64,000 nt of DNA from Streptomyces sp. GS7 (GTDB taxonomy: Bacteria; Actinomycetota; Actinomycetes; Streptomycetales; Streptomycetaceae), in contig NZ_CP047146.1 in assembly GCF_009834125.1 (NCBI RefSeq), positions 186,001 to 250,000 of the forward strand, written 5' to 3'. Positions within the stretch are counted from its first letter, which is position 1. Each line of letters opens with the position of its first letter. A program made the translations under genes and the position numbers. The notes under the pieces are model-generated. The model did not search any database. It had not been told where the DNA came from and worked only from the letters and a program-made list of their open reading frames with translations. Shown one piece after another: positions 1-10,397 of this stretch.

Positions 1-555
1 CACCTCCTCGGGGCCCGCGTCCAGCCGGATCAGCGTGGCCGAGTTCCGCTGGAACTCCTCCCGGTCCGCGTACGGCACCCCGAGCAGCTCGCAGATCACC
101 AGGGACGGGATCGGCAGCGCGAAGTCCTGGACCAGGTCGACCGGGCCCCCGGCGGCGGCCATCGCGTCCAGGTGCTCGGACACCATCCGCTCCACGGCGG
201 GGGCCAGCTGCCGCATCCGGCGCACCGTGAACTGCCCGGTGAGCAGCCGGCGGAACCGGGTGTGCTCCGGCGCGTCCATCAGGATGAACATCCCCGGCGG
301 GGGCGGCGGCGCCGGCGTGCCCGCCGCCGCGGGGTCGCCGGTCCGCAGCTGCCGCCGGCGGGCGCTGAACCGCGGGTCGGACAGCACCGACCGTACGTCC
401 GCGTACCGGCTGACCAGCCACCCGGTCGCGCCGTCGGGCAGGGTCACCTCGGCGACCGGGGCCTCGTCCCGCAGCGTGCGGTACTCCGCGGGCGGGTCGA
501 ACGGGCAGGTCCGTGCCACCGGCTGCCTCTCGGTGACGTGTGACGTCTGGCTCAC
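1..555 (-). CDS. Cytochrome P450, N-terminal part (cut by window edge)
   Basis: The minus-strand frame stays open from a GTG start at 555 to the window edge, giving 185 codons of a P450 N-terminus. It begins with a short polar segment and then has the typical actinobacterial soluble-P450 order: a proline-rich stretch, the phrase GWLVSRYADVRSVLSDPRFS, and DAPEHTRFRRLLTGQFTVRR (the C-helix region that contacts heme propionates). The part ends in the helix E/F area (VPYADREEFQRNSATLI). The I-helix and heme-binding Cys loop lie outside the window, so activity cannot be judged. Soluble bacterial P450s hydroxylate small molecules using ferredoxin partners. No ferredoxin gene is seen on this side. 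Confidence 0.9.
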   Translation of the reverse strand, partial: MSQTSHVTERQPVARTCPFDPPAEYRTLRDEAPVAEVTLPDGATGWLVSRYADVRSVLSDPRFSARRRQLRTGDPAAAGTPAPPPPPGMFILMDAPEHTRFRRLLTGQFTVRRMRQLAPAVERMVSEHLDAMAAAGGPVDLVQDFALPIPSLVICELLGVPYADREEFQRNSATLIRLDAGPEEV

Positions 556-957
556 GCAGCGGTCCTTTCGCGACGAACGACGGAAGTTAGCGACGGAAGT
601 TACGGAACTTCTCGGTGCCCGGGGCCCTTTCGGCGGACGCCGTCCGCTCCGGCCCCCGGCCCTGTCCACCGTGCCGTCCGCCCCCGCCGCTGTCGTCGCC
701 CACCCGCAGACACCTCACCTGCCGCGGATGCGGTACACGGCCGACGCCCGTACCGCGCCCGCAGCACCCGCCGCAGGCCGCCGGGCCCCCGCCGAGCCCC
801 CTCGGATCCAGGCGTACCCCGACGCCGGGAACCACAACGGTCTCGTCGGGGGACGCAACTCCCGCCGCTCACAAGGACGTTCATCCACCGACGGCCCATC
901 GGGCCGGACCGGCGGGTGAGTTGCCTCCACCACGGCCCCGGCCGACCCGTGCGGGTG
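556..957. other. Gene-free stretch upstream of the P450
   Basis: About 400 bases between the P450 start and the end of the SnoaL-like gene. Translations in all frames are rich in Arg, Gly and Pro and show no domain. It probably holds the P450 promoter, but I see no clear regulatory motif. Confidence 0.5.
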
Positions 958-1380
958 TCACGGCGCGAAGCGACGCGCGCCCGTGATCGACCACACCTCG
1001 GCGATCCGGCCGCCGTCGATCGCGAACATGTCGATGCCGCTCTTGGTGACCACGGACCCCTCGGCGTCCGGCACATCGACGGTCCACCGGGCGACGGCGC
1101 ATCCGGTCCCGGTGTCCACGACGGGGGCGCCGTCGACGGCGTAGCGCAGGCCGGGAGCGGGGAAGCGGTCACGGAACGCGCCGATGTAGGCGGCGATGTC
1201 GTCCGGGCCGCGGAAGGCATCGGCGTCGGCGGTGGCGGCGCCTCCGAAGCGGATGCGGAACGCCGGGGTGAGAATCCGCGAGGCGAGCGCGAGTTCGCCG
1301 TTCCAGATGGCCGTCCACTGGTCGAACAGGGTGACGGCGTGGTCGCGGGTCAGGTCGGTCGCCGGGGCGTGCGTGGTCAT
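958..1380 (-). CDS. SnoaL-like / NTF2-fold protein
   Basis: A 140-aa protein of the NTF2/SnoaL superfamily, a small alpha+beta-barrel used for ester cyclases, limonene-epoxide-hydrolase-type enzymes and many uncharacterised proteins. The order fits: N-terminal helices with FDQWTAIWNGELALASRILTP, a central FRGPDDIAAYIGAFRDRFP, then strands ending in GRIAEVWSITG. The ATG start at 1380 gives the usual family length. It is encoded on the same strand as the WYL regulator gene upstream (gap about 90 bases), so that regulator may control it. Substrate unknown. Confidence 0.75.
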   Translation of the reverse strand: MTTHAPATDLTRDHAVTLFDQWTAIWNGELALASRILTPAFRIRFGGAATADADAFRGPDDIAAYIGAFRDRFPAPGLRYAVDGAPVVDTGTGCAVARWTVDVPDAEGSVVTKSGIDMFAIDGGRIAEVWSITGARRFAP

Positions 1381-1468
1381 TCGGATGCCTTTCCACTGGG
1401 GCCGGTCGGCCCTCCGCTTGGTGTGGGCACCACTCTCCGGCGCTCCGGCGACACCGTCCTGTCGGTGA

Positions 1469-2176
1469 TTAACCGGACTTCACGACCTCGCTCAGCCCGG
1501 TCTTCTCGTGGCCGAAGGTGTCCAGTTCCGCGAGGTCGACCAGCCGCGGCGGTGCGGTCTCGTCGAGCCGGTGCGCCTCCTGGATCCGGTCGAGCCGGAA
1601 ACCGCGGACGGCGTCCCGCAGCCTGCACCAGGCGATCAGGTACCACCGCTCACCACCGAGGAACCCCAACGGCTCGACCAGCCGGTCGGTCGTCGCGCCC
1701 CGTGCGTCCGCGTAGACCAGCCGCAGCACGCGACGGTCGGACACGGCGTCCCGCAGTACGCGCGAGACCTCGGGTGACGGCGACGGCGACACCAGGAGCT
1801 GCACCCGCGCGGCGAACTCGTCCGCCGCCGCCCGCTCCCGTTCCGGCATCACGGCCCGCACCTTGCGCAGGGCGTCGCGGGCGTCCGCGGCGAAGGGGGT
1901 TCCGCCGAGGGCGTGCAGTCCGACGGCCAGTGCGGTGGCCTGTGCCGGGGTGATGTTCAGCGGCGGCAGGGTGCGTTCCCTGTCCAGGACGTAGCCGCCG
2001 GTGCGTCCCTGCTCCGCGTAGACCGGCACACCGGACTGCTGGAGCGCCTGGAGGTCACGCTCGATGGTGCGCACGCTCACCTCGAAGCGCCCGGCGAGCC
2101 ACCGGGCACTGCGCGGCCGGGGTGAGGCGGCCCGCAACTCCTCGACCAGCGCGTACAACCTGTCCGTACGGTTCAC
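1469..2176 (-). CDS. HTH-WYL domain transcriptional regulator
   Basis: A 235-aa regulator of the YafY/PafBC type. Residues 1-60 form a winged helix (RTDRLYALVEELR, then SVRTIERDLQALQQSGVPVY, the DeoR-like recognition helix and wing). The second half has a WYL-type ligand-binding core with RVLRLVYADARGATTDRLVEP and GGERWYLIAWCRLRDAVRGF, where the WYL triad is present as W-Y-L. GTG at 2176 is chosen because the N-terminus then begins right at the HTH; a second GTG two codons upstream is possible. WYL proteins often respond to nucleic acids or nucleotides. Its likely target is itself and the SnoaL-like gene downstream. Confidence 0.88.
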   Translation of the reverse strand: MNRTDRLYALVEELRAASPRPRSARWLAGRFEVSVRTIERDLQALQQSGVPVYAEQGRTGGYVLDRERTLPPLNITPAQATALAVGLHALGGTPFAADARDALRKVRAVMPERERAAADEFAARVQLLVSPSPSPEVSRVLRDAVSDRRVLRLVYADARGATTDRLVEPLGFLGGERWYLIAWCRLRDAVRGFRLDRIQEAHRLDETAPPRLVDLAELDTFGHEKTGLSEVVKSG

Positions 2177-2473
2177 GCGGACGACCTTAGCCGCGGCCGG
2201 GCCGGGCGCGGCGAGCGGATCCGTCCACGGCCGACCTGCGCGGGCGTGGGGCCGTCGGCCAACTCCTCGTCGTCGACCCGGCCTTCGGGCACCACCCGAC
2301 CGCACCCCGGCTGCTCGCCGCCCCCCCGGAAACCGGCCAGGCCCCGCCGGCCCCGCCCGCCGGCCGGCCGGCGGGGCACGGCTCCGCGACCACTTTCCGC
2401 GACCACTTTCGTAGACCGGTCACGCGACCTTCGTCGGTCGCCGGCCGGCGGCGCCGCTGCCTATGGTGCGAGG

Positions 2474-4210
2474 GTGAAGAGCGTGGAACGGGCGGATGCC
2501 AGGGCGTGGGTCCGTGCCCTGTGGCGGCGCCTGGCCGAGCCGGGCCAGTGGTCCCCGCGGCGGGTGGCCGGGGAATGCGTGCTGGCTGTCGTGCTGGCGC
2601 TGCTCGCGCTGGGTACGGAGGCGCTGGGCGGGCACGGCGGGCTGCGGATGGCGCTCGTCGCGGGGGCCGTCGCGACGGCGTCCCTGCTCCGGCGTGCCCT
2701 GCCGGAGGCCATGCTGATCGTCGCGGGTGCCCTGGGCGGCGGAACCGACGGCGGCGACCTGCTGCTGATCGTGGTGGCCTGGTCCGCGGGGCGCAGGGTC
2801 GGCGGGGTGCTGCGGGCGACGGTGTCCCTCTGCGCGTCCTTCGCCGTCTACGAGGCGCTCGATCTGCGGCCGTGGTCCGAGGCGGCTCCGGGGACGGCGC
2901 TGTTCACGGCCGTGGGTTTCCTGGTGTTCGCGGTGGTTCCGGGGCTGGCCAGCCGTTACTGGGCCCAGCGGCGCACCCTGCTGCGGACGCTTCAGGAGCG
3001 CAACCTCCAGTTGCTCCGCGAGCGGCAGATGATCGCCGGTCAGGCGCGGATGCGGGAGCGGCAGCGCATCGCGCAGGACATGCACGACAGCCTCGGGCAC
3101 CAACTGGCCCTCATCACCGTGCACACCGGCGCCCTTGAGGTGGACCAGGAGCTGACCGGGCGGCAGCGGGAGGCGGTCGGAGTGCTGCGCGAGGCGTCGG
3201 TGGCGGCCATGCACGAACTGAGGGCGGTCGTCGGCATCCTCAGCGACGGCACCCCGGAGGATGCGGAACCCGCCGCCAAGGGGGTGGCCGGCATCCGGAG
3301 CCTCGTCGAGTCGGCGGCGGCCGCCGGTACGCCGGTACGCCTGGAGGAATCCGGGGAGCCCCGTCCGCTCGCGCCGACCGCCGACCACGCCGGGTATCGC
3401 GTCGCCCAGGAGGGGCTGACCAACGCGTACAAGCACGCACCGGGTGCGCCGATCACGGTCAGCCTGCGCTACGAGCCGGACTCCCTGGTGGTGGATGTGG
3501 GCAACGGGCCGGTACCGCAGGCCGGCGTCGGGCACCGGGCCGCGGTCAGCGGCGGGCAGGGGCTGACCGGTCTGGGGGAGCGGGCCCGGCTGGTCGGCGG
3601 AATGCTGTACGCCGGCTCGACGGAGGACGGCGGCTTCCGGCTCGCGGGCGTCTTCCCGTACGGAGCGGGGAACGGCCACGGTCCGGGCGACACGCACGGT
3701 CCGGGGAACGCACGGACGACTTCCGACGGCGCGGTGGACGACTTTTGGCGGCAGAACGGCGACGGGCCGCTCGGCGAGGGTGAACCGGTCATCGACCAGC
3801 TCGACCCACGCGAGGAGCTCAAGAGCATCATGAGTGCGAAGAAGCGGAGCAACGGCTGCCTGATCATCGGCGGGACCGCCCTGCTCATGCTGGTGGGGCT
3901 CGTGGTCGCCGGCCTCTTCGGGGTCGGCACGGTGGTCCGCGAGGCCGAGAAGGGGGCGATCGACCCGCAGCTCTACGCCGGTGTGAAGGTGGGCGAGCCC
4001 GAGGCGCAGGTACGGCACACACTGCCCTCCGGCAATTCCTTCCTCACGTCCGGCACCAGGAGCAAGCTGCCGGCCGAACCGGCCGGTTCGACATGCCTGC
4101 TGTTCCTGTCCACCGCAGACGAGGACGACCCCGCCGCCGACACGGTTTACCGTTTCTGCTTCAAGGACGGCAAACTGGCCGACAAGCGGGAGTTCCACGT
4201 CAAGAGCTGA
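2474..4210 (+). CDS. Two-component sensor histidine kinase with C-terminal membrane tail
   Basis: A 578-aa HisKA_3 (NarX/DesK-type) kinase. Residues about 30-150 hold several membrane helices, followed by a coiled-coil linker. The phospho-acceptor is His204 in ERQRIAQDMHDSLGHQL, and the ATP-binding domain has its N-box near residue 317 (NAYKH) and a glycine box in SGGQGLTGLGERARLVGG. Unusually, the frame continues past the catalytic domain through a Gly/His-rich linker into a new segment at 453: basic residues, a strong membrane helix (about 461-487) and an ~85-residue domain with two Cys that would be extracytoplasmic. GTG at 2474 is followed directly by the cognate regulator (22-base gap). 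An internal ATG at 3830 could make the tail a separate protein. Confidence 0.87.
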   Translation: MKSVERADARAWVRALWRRLAEPGQWSPRRVAGECVLAVVLALLALGTEALGGHGGLRMALVAGAVATASLLRRALPEAMLIVAGALGGGTDGGDLLLIVVAWSAGRRVGGVLRATVSLCASFAVYEALDLRPWSEAAPGTALFTAVGFLVFAVVPGLASRYWAQRRTLLRTLQERNLQLLRERQMIAGQARMRERQRIAQDMHDSLGHQLALITVHTGALEVDQELTGRQREAVGVLREASVAAMHELRAVVGILSDGTPEDAEPAAKGVAGIRSLVESAAAAGTPVRLEESGEPRPLAPTADHAGYRVAQEGLTNAYKHAPGAPITVSLRYEPDSLVVDVGNGPVPQAGVGHRAAVSGGQGLTGLGERARLVGGMLYAGSTEDGGFRLAGVFPYGAGNGHGPGDTHGPGNARTTSDGAVDDFWRQNGDGPLGEGEPVIDQLDPREELKSIMSAKKRSNGCLIIGGTALLMLVGLVVAGLFGVGTVVREAEKGAIDPQLYAGVKVGEPEAQVRHTLPSGNSFLTSGTRSKLPAEPAGSTCLLFLSTADEDDPAADTVYRFCFKDGKLADKREFHVKS

Positions 4211-4232
4211 CCGCCGGGAGACAGGAGACCAG

Positions 4233-4886
4233 GTGATCCGCGTCCTCGTCGCCGACGACGAGCCGCTCATCCGGGCGGGCATCAGGATGATCCTCACCTC
4301 CGCCGACGACATCGAGGTGGTGGCGGAGGCGGCCGACGGACGCGACGCGGTCGAGCTGGCGCGCCGCCACACGGTGGACGTCGCCCTCCTCGACATCCAG
4401 ATGCCCCTCCTGGACGGGCTCTCGGCCCTGGCCGAACTCGGCCGGGCCGCCCCCGGTATACGCGTGCTGATCCTCACGACCTTCGGGGAACGCGACAACG
4501 TCCTGCGGGCACTGCGCCAGGGCGGGGCGGGCTTCCTGCTCAAGGACACCGCCCCCGGCGAACTGATCGCGGCGGTACGGGCGGCGGCCGCCGGCAAGGC
4601 GTACCTGTCCCCCACGGCCACCCGGCACGTGGCCGACTCGCTCGCGGCCGAACCCGCCGTGAGCCGTGGCGAGGAGGCGCGCCGGCGCATCTCGGCACTG
4701 ACCGGGCGTGAGCGCGAGGTACTGGCACTGCTCGGCGAAGGGCTCTCGAACGCCGATGCCGGGCGGCGCATCCACATGAGCGAGGCCACGGTGAAGACCT
4801 ACGTCAGCCGCATCCTCGCCAAGCTGGGCTGCGAAAACCGGGTCCAGGCAGCGCTGTTGGCCCGGGACGCCGGCCTTTCGGCCTGA
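4233..4886 (+). CDS. NarL/LuxR-family response regulator
   Basis: A 217-aa response regulator. The receiver domain covers residues 1-120 with acidic pocket D8-D9, phospho-acceptor Asp54 (VALLDIQMPLLDG), a conserved Thr in LILTTFG and Lys in FLLKDTAPGEL. The C-terminal LuxR/GerE HTH is ISALTGREREVLALLGEGL followed by SEATVKTYVSRILAKLGCENR. GTG start; it is separated by 22 bases from the kinase gene and presumably cotranscribed with it. The pair is a standard intramembrane-sensing type; targets unknown. Confidence 0.95.
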   Translation: MIRVLVADDEPLIRAGIRMILTSADDIEVVAEAADGRDAVELARRHTVDVALLDIQMPLLDGLSALAELGRAAPGIRVLILTTFGERDNVLRALRQGGAGFLLKDTAPGELIAAVRAAAAGKAYLSPTATRHVADSLAAEPAVSRGEEARRRISALTGREREVLALLGEGLSNADAGRRIHMSEATVKTYVSRILAKLGCENRVQAALLARDAGLSA

Positions 4887-5302
4887 CGTACCGACAGCCC
4901 GCAGCCCGGCAACCCTTGCTGGCCGTCCTGTCCGGCACGCGAATGGCCCGCCGGGTGGACGTGCCCGTTCACCGGGCTCGCGTTGTAGCCGAGAGCCTGC
5001 TCGGTACGCGTTCGCAGTGACAGGGCGAGAGTAGGCATTGCCGCCGCGAGCGGTGGCTGGTCCTGCGAGGCTGGGCGGCGTGACGCACCCTGTCGCCCGG
5101 CTTTTGGTAGGGCCCGCGTCGTGGTGGGCGGTGCCGGGCCCGTCCGGGGCTCGTAGCTGTGGCCGGACACCCGAACGGTGTGGAGCGGTGCGGGCGGCCG
5201 CGGCCGGCTGTTCACGTCCTCGGGCGGGACGAGCAGGACTGAGCCCTGGTGACGGTCGGCGCTCGGGTATCCGATCCGGCGGGGCTGAGTCCGGCACGGT
5301 GC

Positions 5303-5332
5303 GGCCCTGCGGACCGGATGGTCCGCAGGGCC
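5303..5332 (-). terminator. Hairpin terminator after the chaplin gene
   Basis: Perfect 13-bp stem (arms 5303-5315 and 5320-5332) with a 4-base loop. It begins 15 bases beyond the chaplin stop in the direction of transcription. The remaining bases between the response regulator (ends 4886) and this hairpin show no convincing gene. Confidence 0.8.
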
Positions 5333-5347
5333 TTGGTGCGAAACCGA

Positions 5348-5656
5348 TCAGTCCTCGTCCTCGTCCTCGTGGTGGTGGCGGTGGTGGTGCTCCTCTTCGT
5401 GGTGGACCGGGTGCACGTCGGAGTTGATGCAGGTGTTCCCGAAGGCGGGGTTGAGGACGCCGACCACGTTGACCGTGTTGCCGCAGATGTTGATCGGCAT
5501 GTGGATCGGCATCTGGAGCAGGTTGCCCGAGGCGAAGCCGGGTGACTTGACGGCGGCGCCCTTCGCACCGCTGCTCGCCAAAGCCGCGCCTGTCGACACT
5601 CCCGTCGCGATGCCGGCCGCCATAAGGACCATGGCAGCCTTCTTGGCAGTGTTCAC
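5348..5656 (-). CDS. Short chaplin with histidine-rich acidic tail
   Basis: A 102-aa secreted protein. The GTG start at 5656 is preceded by AGGAGGA and gives a signal peptide (VNTAKKAAMVLMAAGIATG, cut near ALASS). The chaplin domain follows: SPGFASGNLLQMPIHMPINI with the conserved pair of Cys in NICGN and GNTCIN, as in short chaplins that assemble into amyloid-like fibrils and make aerial hyphae hydrophobic. Normal short chaplins end soon after the second Cys. Here about 20 more residues follow, nearly all His, Glu and Asp (HHEEEHHHRHHHEDEDED). That tail could bind metal or change surface charge. No sorting signal is present. Confidence 0.92.
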   Translation of the reverse strand: MNTAKKAAMVLMAAGIATGVSTGAALASSGAKGAAVKSPGFASGNLLQMPIHMPINICGNTVNVVGVLNPAFGNTCINSDVHPVHHEEEHHHRHHHEDEDED

Positions 5657-6120
5657 GGATAGTCCTCCTACGGTTGTCCGGTAACCCAGTCGCTGGATTA
5701 CACGCTGCCAACGCCTGGCCGCCTCGGATGGCACGACAACCGGTGGTTAAACATCCCTGCGGCCCAACCGGCTTATGAGCATCCGTTGAGCAGGCCAGAT
5801 GAAATTTCACCGTGTTACCCGACACGGCGGCCGGCGCGTGTGCGGGAACCTTGGCAACCGGGATCGGGCTTCTGCGTCCGCTGATCGGATGAACCGTGCC
5901 TTTCGGCCGTATTGCCCCTTCGTCCGCGTCGTTATCGGAGAGGAAAAGAGAAGGATGCTCTTCACTGGGCTGAGGTCAGACAGCGGCCGGTTCTTCCTCA
6001 CAGGACGGACCGGTCGTTCCTTTTGGGCGTAAGGCGGTACTCGGGCCTGCATCCTTACCGCGAGCGGGGTCTCTGCGGGGGCGGCTGACGTTGGTGTCAG
6101 TTCCCCCGTTTCCGTGCGCG
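5657..6120. promoter_or_regulatory. Gene-free region between chaplin and ureD
   Basis: About 460 bases without a convincing gene. It must hold the chaplin promoter. An inverted repeat CCGTGT-N6-ACACGG at 5810-5827 may be an operator. The part around 5935-5960 is locally A-rich (GAGGAAAAGAGAAGG). Nothing else is recognised. Confidence 0.4.
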
Positions 6121-6944
6121 TCACCCGTTGTGAAGGGTTGGCGGTAGGTGTGCTGTGTTGAGGAGCCGGCGCAGGAGGAGGCTGTCGGGGGCGACGGCGG
6201 TGACGAGTGTCGCGGGGCCGGCGAGCGGTGTCAGCACGGCCTGGCCGTCTTGCGGGGCGCCACCGAGAAGCTGCACTTGAGGGGCGTTTTCCTCGAAGGC
6301 CGGGTCGACGACAAGGAGTTGTCCGGTCGCGCGGTTGTCGGCGAGGACTGCTGGGCCGTCCCAGCCGGGTTCGCCCGGTCCGTACGCGGCCTGTTGGTCG
6401 AGCAGGGTGCGTCCACCGCGTCGGACAGTGAGGCGAGTCGTCACATGGCCGGGGGGTTCGCCGGTGCGGCCGAGGATCTGTTCCTCACGTAGTACGAGGC
6501 GTGCGGAGGGGGCGAGGTCGATGGTCCAGGTTTGGCGCAGGTCGCTGCCGGCCGCGCAGATCAGCGGTTTGGGGAGCCAGTGGAGCTGCGCGTGTTCTCC
6601 TACGGTCAGGTGCACGTCGTAGGTGGCGTGTTCGGAGGTTGGACCGCGCAGGGCGAGGGTCGCTGCGGCGGAGGTGACGTGGAGCGCCGCGCCCTGTTGG
6701 ACGGTGGCTTCGATCCGCAGCCGGTCGCCGCCGAGGGGGGCGCTCATGGCGCCGACGATGCACACCCGCGCCTGGGTCCCGTGTGAGCGGAGGCGGCGTA
6801 GTTCGAAGGGACCGTCGCCGTCGAGGACGGGCAGGGTGGTGGTGCCGCCCCTGACGGCGGCCAGGACGCGGGCGGTTGCGCGCACCCCTATGACAGTCCG
6901 GTCAGGGGCCGATCCGGTCTTCGGGTGGGTGGGGGCGGTGAGGG

Positions 6945-6948
<4 letters not shown>
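6121..6948 (-). CDS. ureD: Urease accessory protein UreD
   Basis: A 275-aa UreD/UreH-type protein, last gene of the urease operon. UreD binds the urease apoprotein and is the scaffold for UreF and UreG during nickel insertion. Family traits seen: an early stretch of beta strands around [12 protein letters not shown], the core [38 protein letters not shown], and [20 protein letters not shown]. The ATG at 6948 overlaps the ureG stop by four bases, which fixes the start and implies translational coupling. No terminator is obvious immediately downstream. Confidence 0.93.
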
Positions 6949-7640
<692 letters not shown>

Positions 7641-7699
7641 ACGGGCTCCGGTTCTGCGTGGTGTGCGTGTGGCGTTCTCGGTTTTTGGGTTCTTGGTGG

Positions 7700-8374
7700 T
7701 CAGGAGGCGAAGAGGCGTGTCGGCCAAGTGGCGTGCTGCTGAGCGGTGATGTCGAGCAGCGGCGCGGAGGCGGCGGGAAGCGCGTCGAACCCTTCGTCGG
7801 GAATGCGCGCGGCGGCCGCAGTCGCCGCGGTGGCGGTCCGGTCGAGGTCGGGGGCGAGGTGGGCGAGGACGGCGGTGGCGTGGAAGGGGTCCAGGCTCAG
7901 CAGCCGGACCGCGGCCGTGGCCGGCCCGCTGACCGCTTCGTACGCCGCCGCGTACGCGGCATCCAACGGGGTCAGCCCGGCGGACCGCGCAACCAGCCCG
8001 AGTACCACCGGCTGGTGCGCGCCCTGTGGCCGGGCCGTGGCCAGTGCGTCCAGCTCGGCCGATGGCCAGGTCGCGCGGGCGGCCCGCATCATCTGCCGTC
8101 CCAGCTTGCGCGCGGTGGTCCGTAGCGCCTGGACGGGTGTGCGGGCGTCGGCGGCCTCGTCAAGCAGCAGTGGGTCATGGCCCGCGGCGGCTGCGGCGGC
8201 GAGCGCCGCAGCCACCAGGCCCGCGGTGTGCAGTCGCCCCCGGCAGAAGTCCTCCAGTGAGTGCGGGTCCTGGATACGGCCCGCTGCCACGGCGGGTTCG
8301 GCCCCGCCGGAGTGCGCGTGCCCTCCGGCGGGGAACCGGCCATCGGCCAGGACGAGCAGTGCGGCACGACTCAT
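7700..8374 (-). CDS. ureF: Urease accessory protein UreF
   Basis: A 224-aa all-helical UreF. It begins with [23 protein letters not shown], the family's N-terminal signature, followed by [21 protein letters not shown] and the Arg-rich segment [18 protein letters not shown]. UreF couples UreG to the UreD-urease complex and checks GTPase timing. ATG at 8374; a 76-base gap separates it from ureC. The high alanine content is typical of the phylum. No ureE gene is present, which is common in Streptomyces. Confidence 0.94.
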   Translation of the reverse strand: MSRAALLVLADGRFPAGGHAHSGGAEPAVAAGRIQDPHSLEDFCRGRLHTAGLVAAALAAAAAAGHDPLLLDEAADARTPVQALRTTARKLGRQMMRAARATWPSAELDALATARPQGAHQPVVLGLVARSAGLTPLDAAYAAAYEAVSGPATAAVRLLSLDPFHATAVLAHLAPDLDRTATAATAAAARIPDEGFDALPAASAPLLDITAQQHATWPTRLFAS

Positions 8375-8450
8375 CTTTCGCAGTTCACCTTCCGTCGCCC
8401 GGCTCCATGGCGCGGGCCTCTGTGCCGTTGCATCGCCTGCTCGTCAAGGC

Positions 8451-10397
8451 TCAGAAGAGGAAGTACCTCTGGGCCATGGGGAGTTCGCTCGGATACTTCC
8501 GCTCGACGACCTGGCCCGCGACGGATGTCGTCACGTCCTCCACCTTCGCGCCTCCGGCGATCACCTCGTAGGTGTCGGGGTCGACCTCGACGTCGGGGGT
8601 GGCGCAGTTCTCCTTCATGTCCGCCTTGCGGACGCCGCGCGTGCTGGTGATGGCCTTGAACTGCTTGGTCAGCCTGAGCCGTTCGGCCAACCCGCTGTCG
8701 ATGGCCCGTTGGGTGACGAAGTTGAACGAGGTGGAGCGCGGAGCCAGACCGGTGGCGCCCCACACGGCGCGGGGCAGGACCGGCTGCGGGGTGGGGATGG
8801 AGGCGTTGGCGTCGCCCACCTGCGCGTAGGCGATCTGGCCGCCCTTGATGACCTGGTGCGGTTTGACGCCGAAGAACTTCGGCTCCCACAGCACCAGGTC
8901 GGCCAGTTTCCTGGGCTCTACGGACCCGACCACCGCATCGATGCCCTGGGCGATCGCCGGGTTGATCGTGTACTTCGCGACGTAGCGGCGGGCGCGCCTG
9001 TTGTCGGCACCCTTTTTGCCCGTTGGGCGTTCCCCCTCCGGCAGCCTGTCCTCCTCCAGGAAGCCCCGCCGGACCTTCATGACGTGCGCGGTCTGCCACG
9101 TACGCGTGATCATTTCGCCGATGCGGCCCATGGCCTGGGCATCCGACGACATGATCGAGATGGCGCCGAGGTCGTGCAGGATGTCCTCGGCGGCCATCGT
9201 GGAGGGCCGGATCCGGGAGTCCGCGAAGGCCAGGTCCTCCTCGATCTTCGGGTTGAGGTGATGGCAGACCATCACCATGTCGAAGTGCTCCTTGACCGTG
9301 TTGACGGTCAGCGGCCGGGTGGGATTGGTGGAGGCGGGCAGGACATTCGGCTCCTTCACCATCTTGATCATGTCGGGAGCGTGGCCGCCACCGGCGCCCT
9401 CGACATGGAAGACGTGGATGGAGCGAACGGGGCGCCCATCGCTTCCGTCGCTGCCGTCGATGGCTGCGATCGTGTCGTCGACGAAGCCCGCTTCGTTCAA
9501 CGAGTCGGCGTGCAGCGCGAGTTGGACACCGGTCTGCTCGCAGACCTCCAGGCACTTCTTGATGACGGCCGGGGTGGCACCCCAGTCTTCGTGGATCTTG
9601 AAGCCGATGATGCCCGCGTCCACCTGGTTGAGCATGGAGTCCTCGGACATGGTGGCGCCCTTGCCGAGCAGCCCGACGTTGACCGGGAAGGCGTCCAGCG
9701 CCTCGAAGGTGCGGGCGATGTGCCAGCAACCGGGCGTGACGGTGGTGGCGGTACTGCCTTCCGCCGGGCCGGTACCGCCGCCGATGAGCGTGGTGACACC
9801 CGCGGCCAGCGCCTCACCGACCTGCTCGGGGCAGATGAAGTGGACGTGCGTGTCGACCCCGCCGGCGGTCAGGATCTTCCCGTTGCCCGCGATGACCTCC
9901 GTCTCGGGACCGATGACGAAATCCGTGGGTGCCGGGCCGACGCCGTTGTGCTGTCCGGCCCCGTCATGGAGACGGTCCATCGTCTCGTCGTTGTACGCCT
10001 TGCCGAGCGCGGTGATCTGGCCGTCGCGGATGGCCACATCGGCCTTGACGATGCCCCAGTGGTCCAGGATGACGGCGCCGGTGATCACGGTGTCGGGAGG
10101 CTCGACGACATCGTCGGCGTCGGGGGCACCGGGCTCGTCAGGTACGCCGAGCCTGCGTGGGTCGCGTGGCGTGACGGACTGCCCCATCGACTCACGGATC
10201 ACCTTGCCGCCACCGAAGACCATCTCGTTCCCGCTGCGCCCGGGACCGCCGGCCCAGTCGTCCTCGATCTCGATCCGCAGCTCCGTGTCGGCGAGACGGA
10301 TACGGTCGCGGGTCGTCGGGCCGAACCGGTCCGCGTACTGGGCGCGGGTCAGGGGGGCGGACGGCTTGGGGGGCTCAGGGCAGCAGCACTCAGTCAT
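8451..10397 (-). CDS. ureC: Urease alpha subunit UreC
   Basis: The catalytic urease subunit, hydrolysing urea to ammonia and carbamate at a di-nickel centre. Metal-site motifs are all visible: [12 protein letters not shown], the carbamylated Lys in [27 protein letters not shown], the catalytic VCHHLNP and the Asp in SSDAQAMGR. At 648 aa it is about 75 residues longer than usual. Extra segments are visible near the N-terminus (around [19 protein letters not shown]) and in the middle ([20 protein letters not shown]). The ATG at 10397 overlaps the end of the ureAB gene by eight bases, supporting this start. Confidence 0.97.
   Translation of the reverse strand: MTECCCPEPPKPSAPLTRAQYADRFGPTTRDRIRLADTELRIEIEDDWAGGPGRSGNEMVFGGGKVIRESMGQSVTPRDPRRLGVPDEPGAPDADDVVEPPDTVITGAVILDHWGIVKADVAIRDGQITALGKAYNDETMDRLHDGAGQHNGVGPAPTDFVIGPETEVIAGNGKILTAGGVDTHVHFICPEQVGEALAAGVTTLIGGGTGPAEGSTATTVTPGCWHIARTFEALDAFPVNVGLLGKGATMSEDSMLNQVDAGIIGFKIHEDWGATPAVIKKCLEVCEQTGVQLALHADSLNEAGFVDDTIAAIDGSDGSDGRPVRSIHVFHVEGAGGGHAPDMIKMVKEPNVLPASTNPTRPLTVNTVKEHFDMVMVCHHLNPKIEEDLAFADSRIRPSTMAAEDILHDLGAISIMSSDAQAMGRIGEMITRTWQTAHVMKVRRGFLEEDRLPEGERPTGKKGADNRRARRYVAKYTINPAIAQGIDAVVGSVEPRKLADLVLWEPKFFGVKPHQVIKGGQIAYAQVGDANASIPTPQPVLPRAVWGATGLAPRSTSFNFVTQRAIDSGLAERLRLTKQFKAITSTRGVRKADMKENCATPDVEVDPDTYEVIAGGAKVEDVTTSVAGQVVERKYPSELPMAQRYFLF

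Noticed and set aside
2420..4789. Very long open frames opposite the kinase and regulator genes
   Set aside because: High GC content leaves antisense frames open. The translation shows no domain and strong Arg/Pro/Ser bias, whereas the plus strand has clear kinase and regulator motifs.
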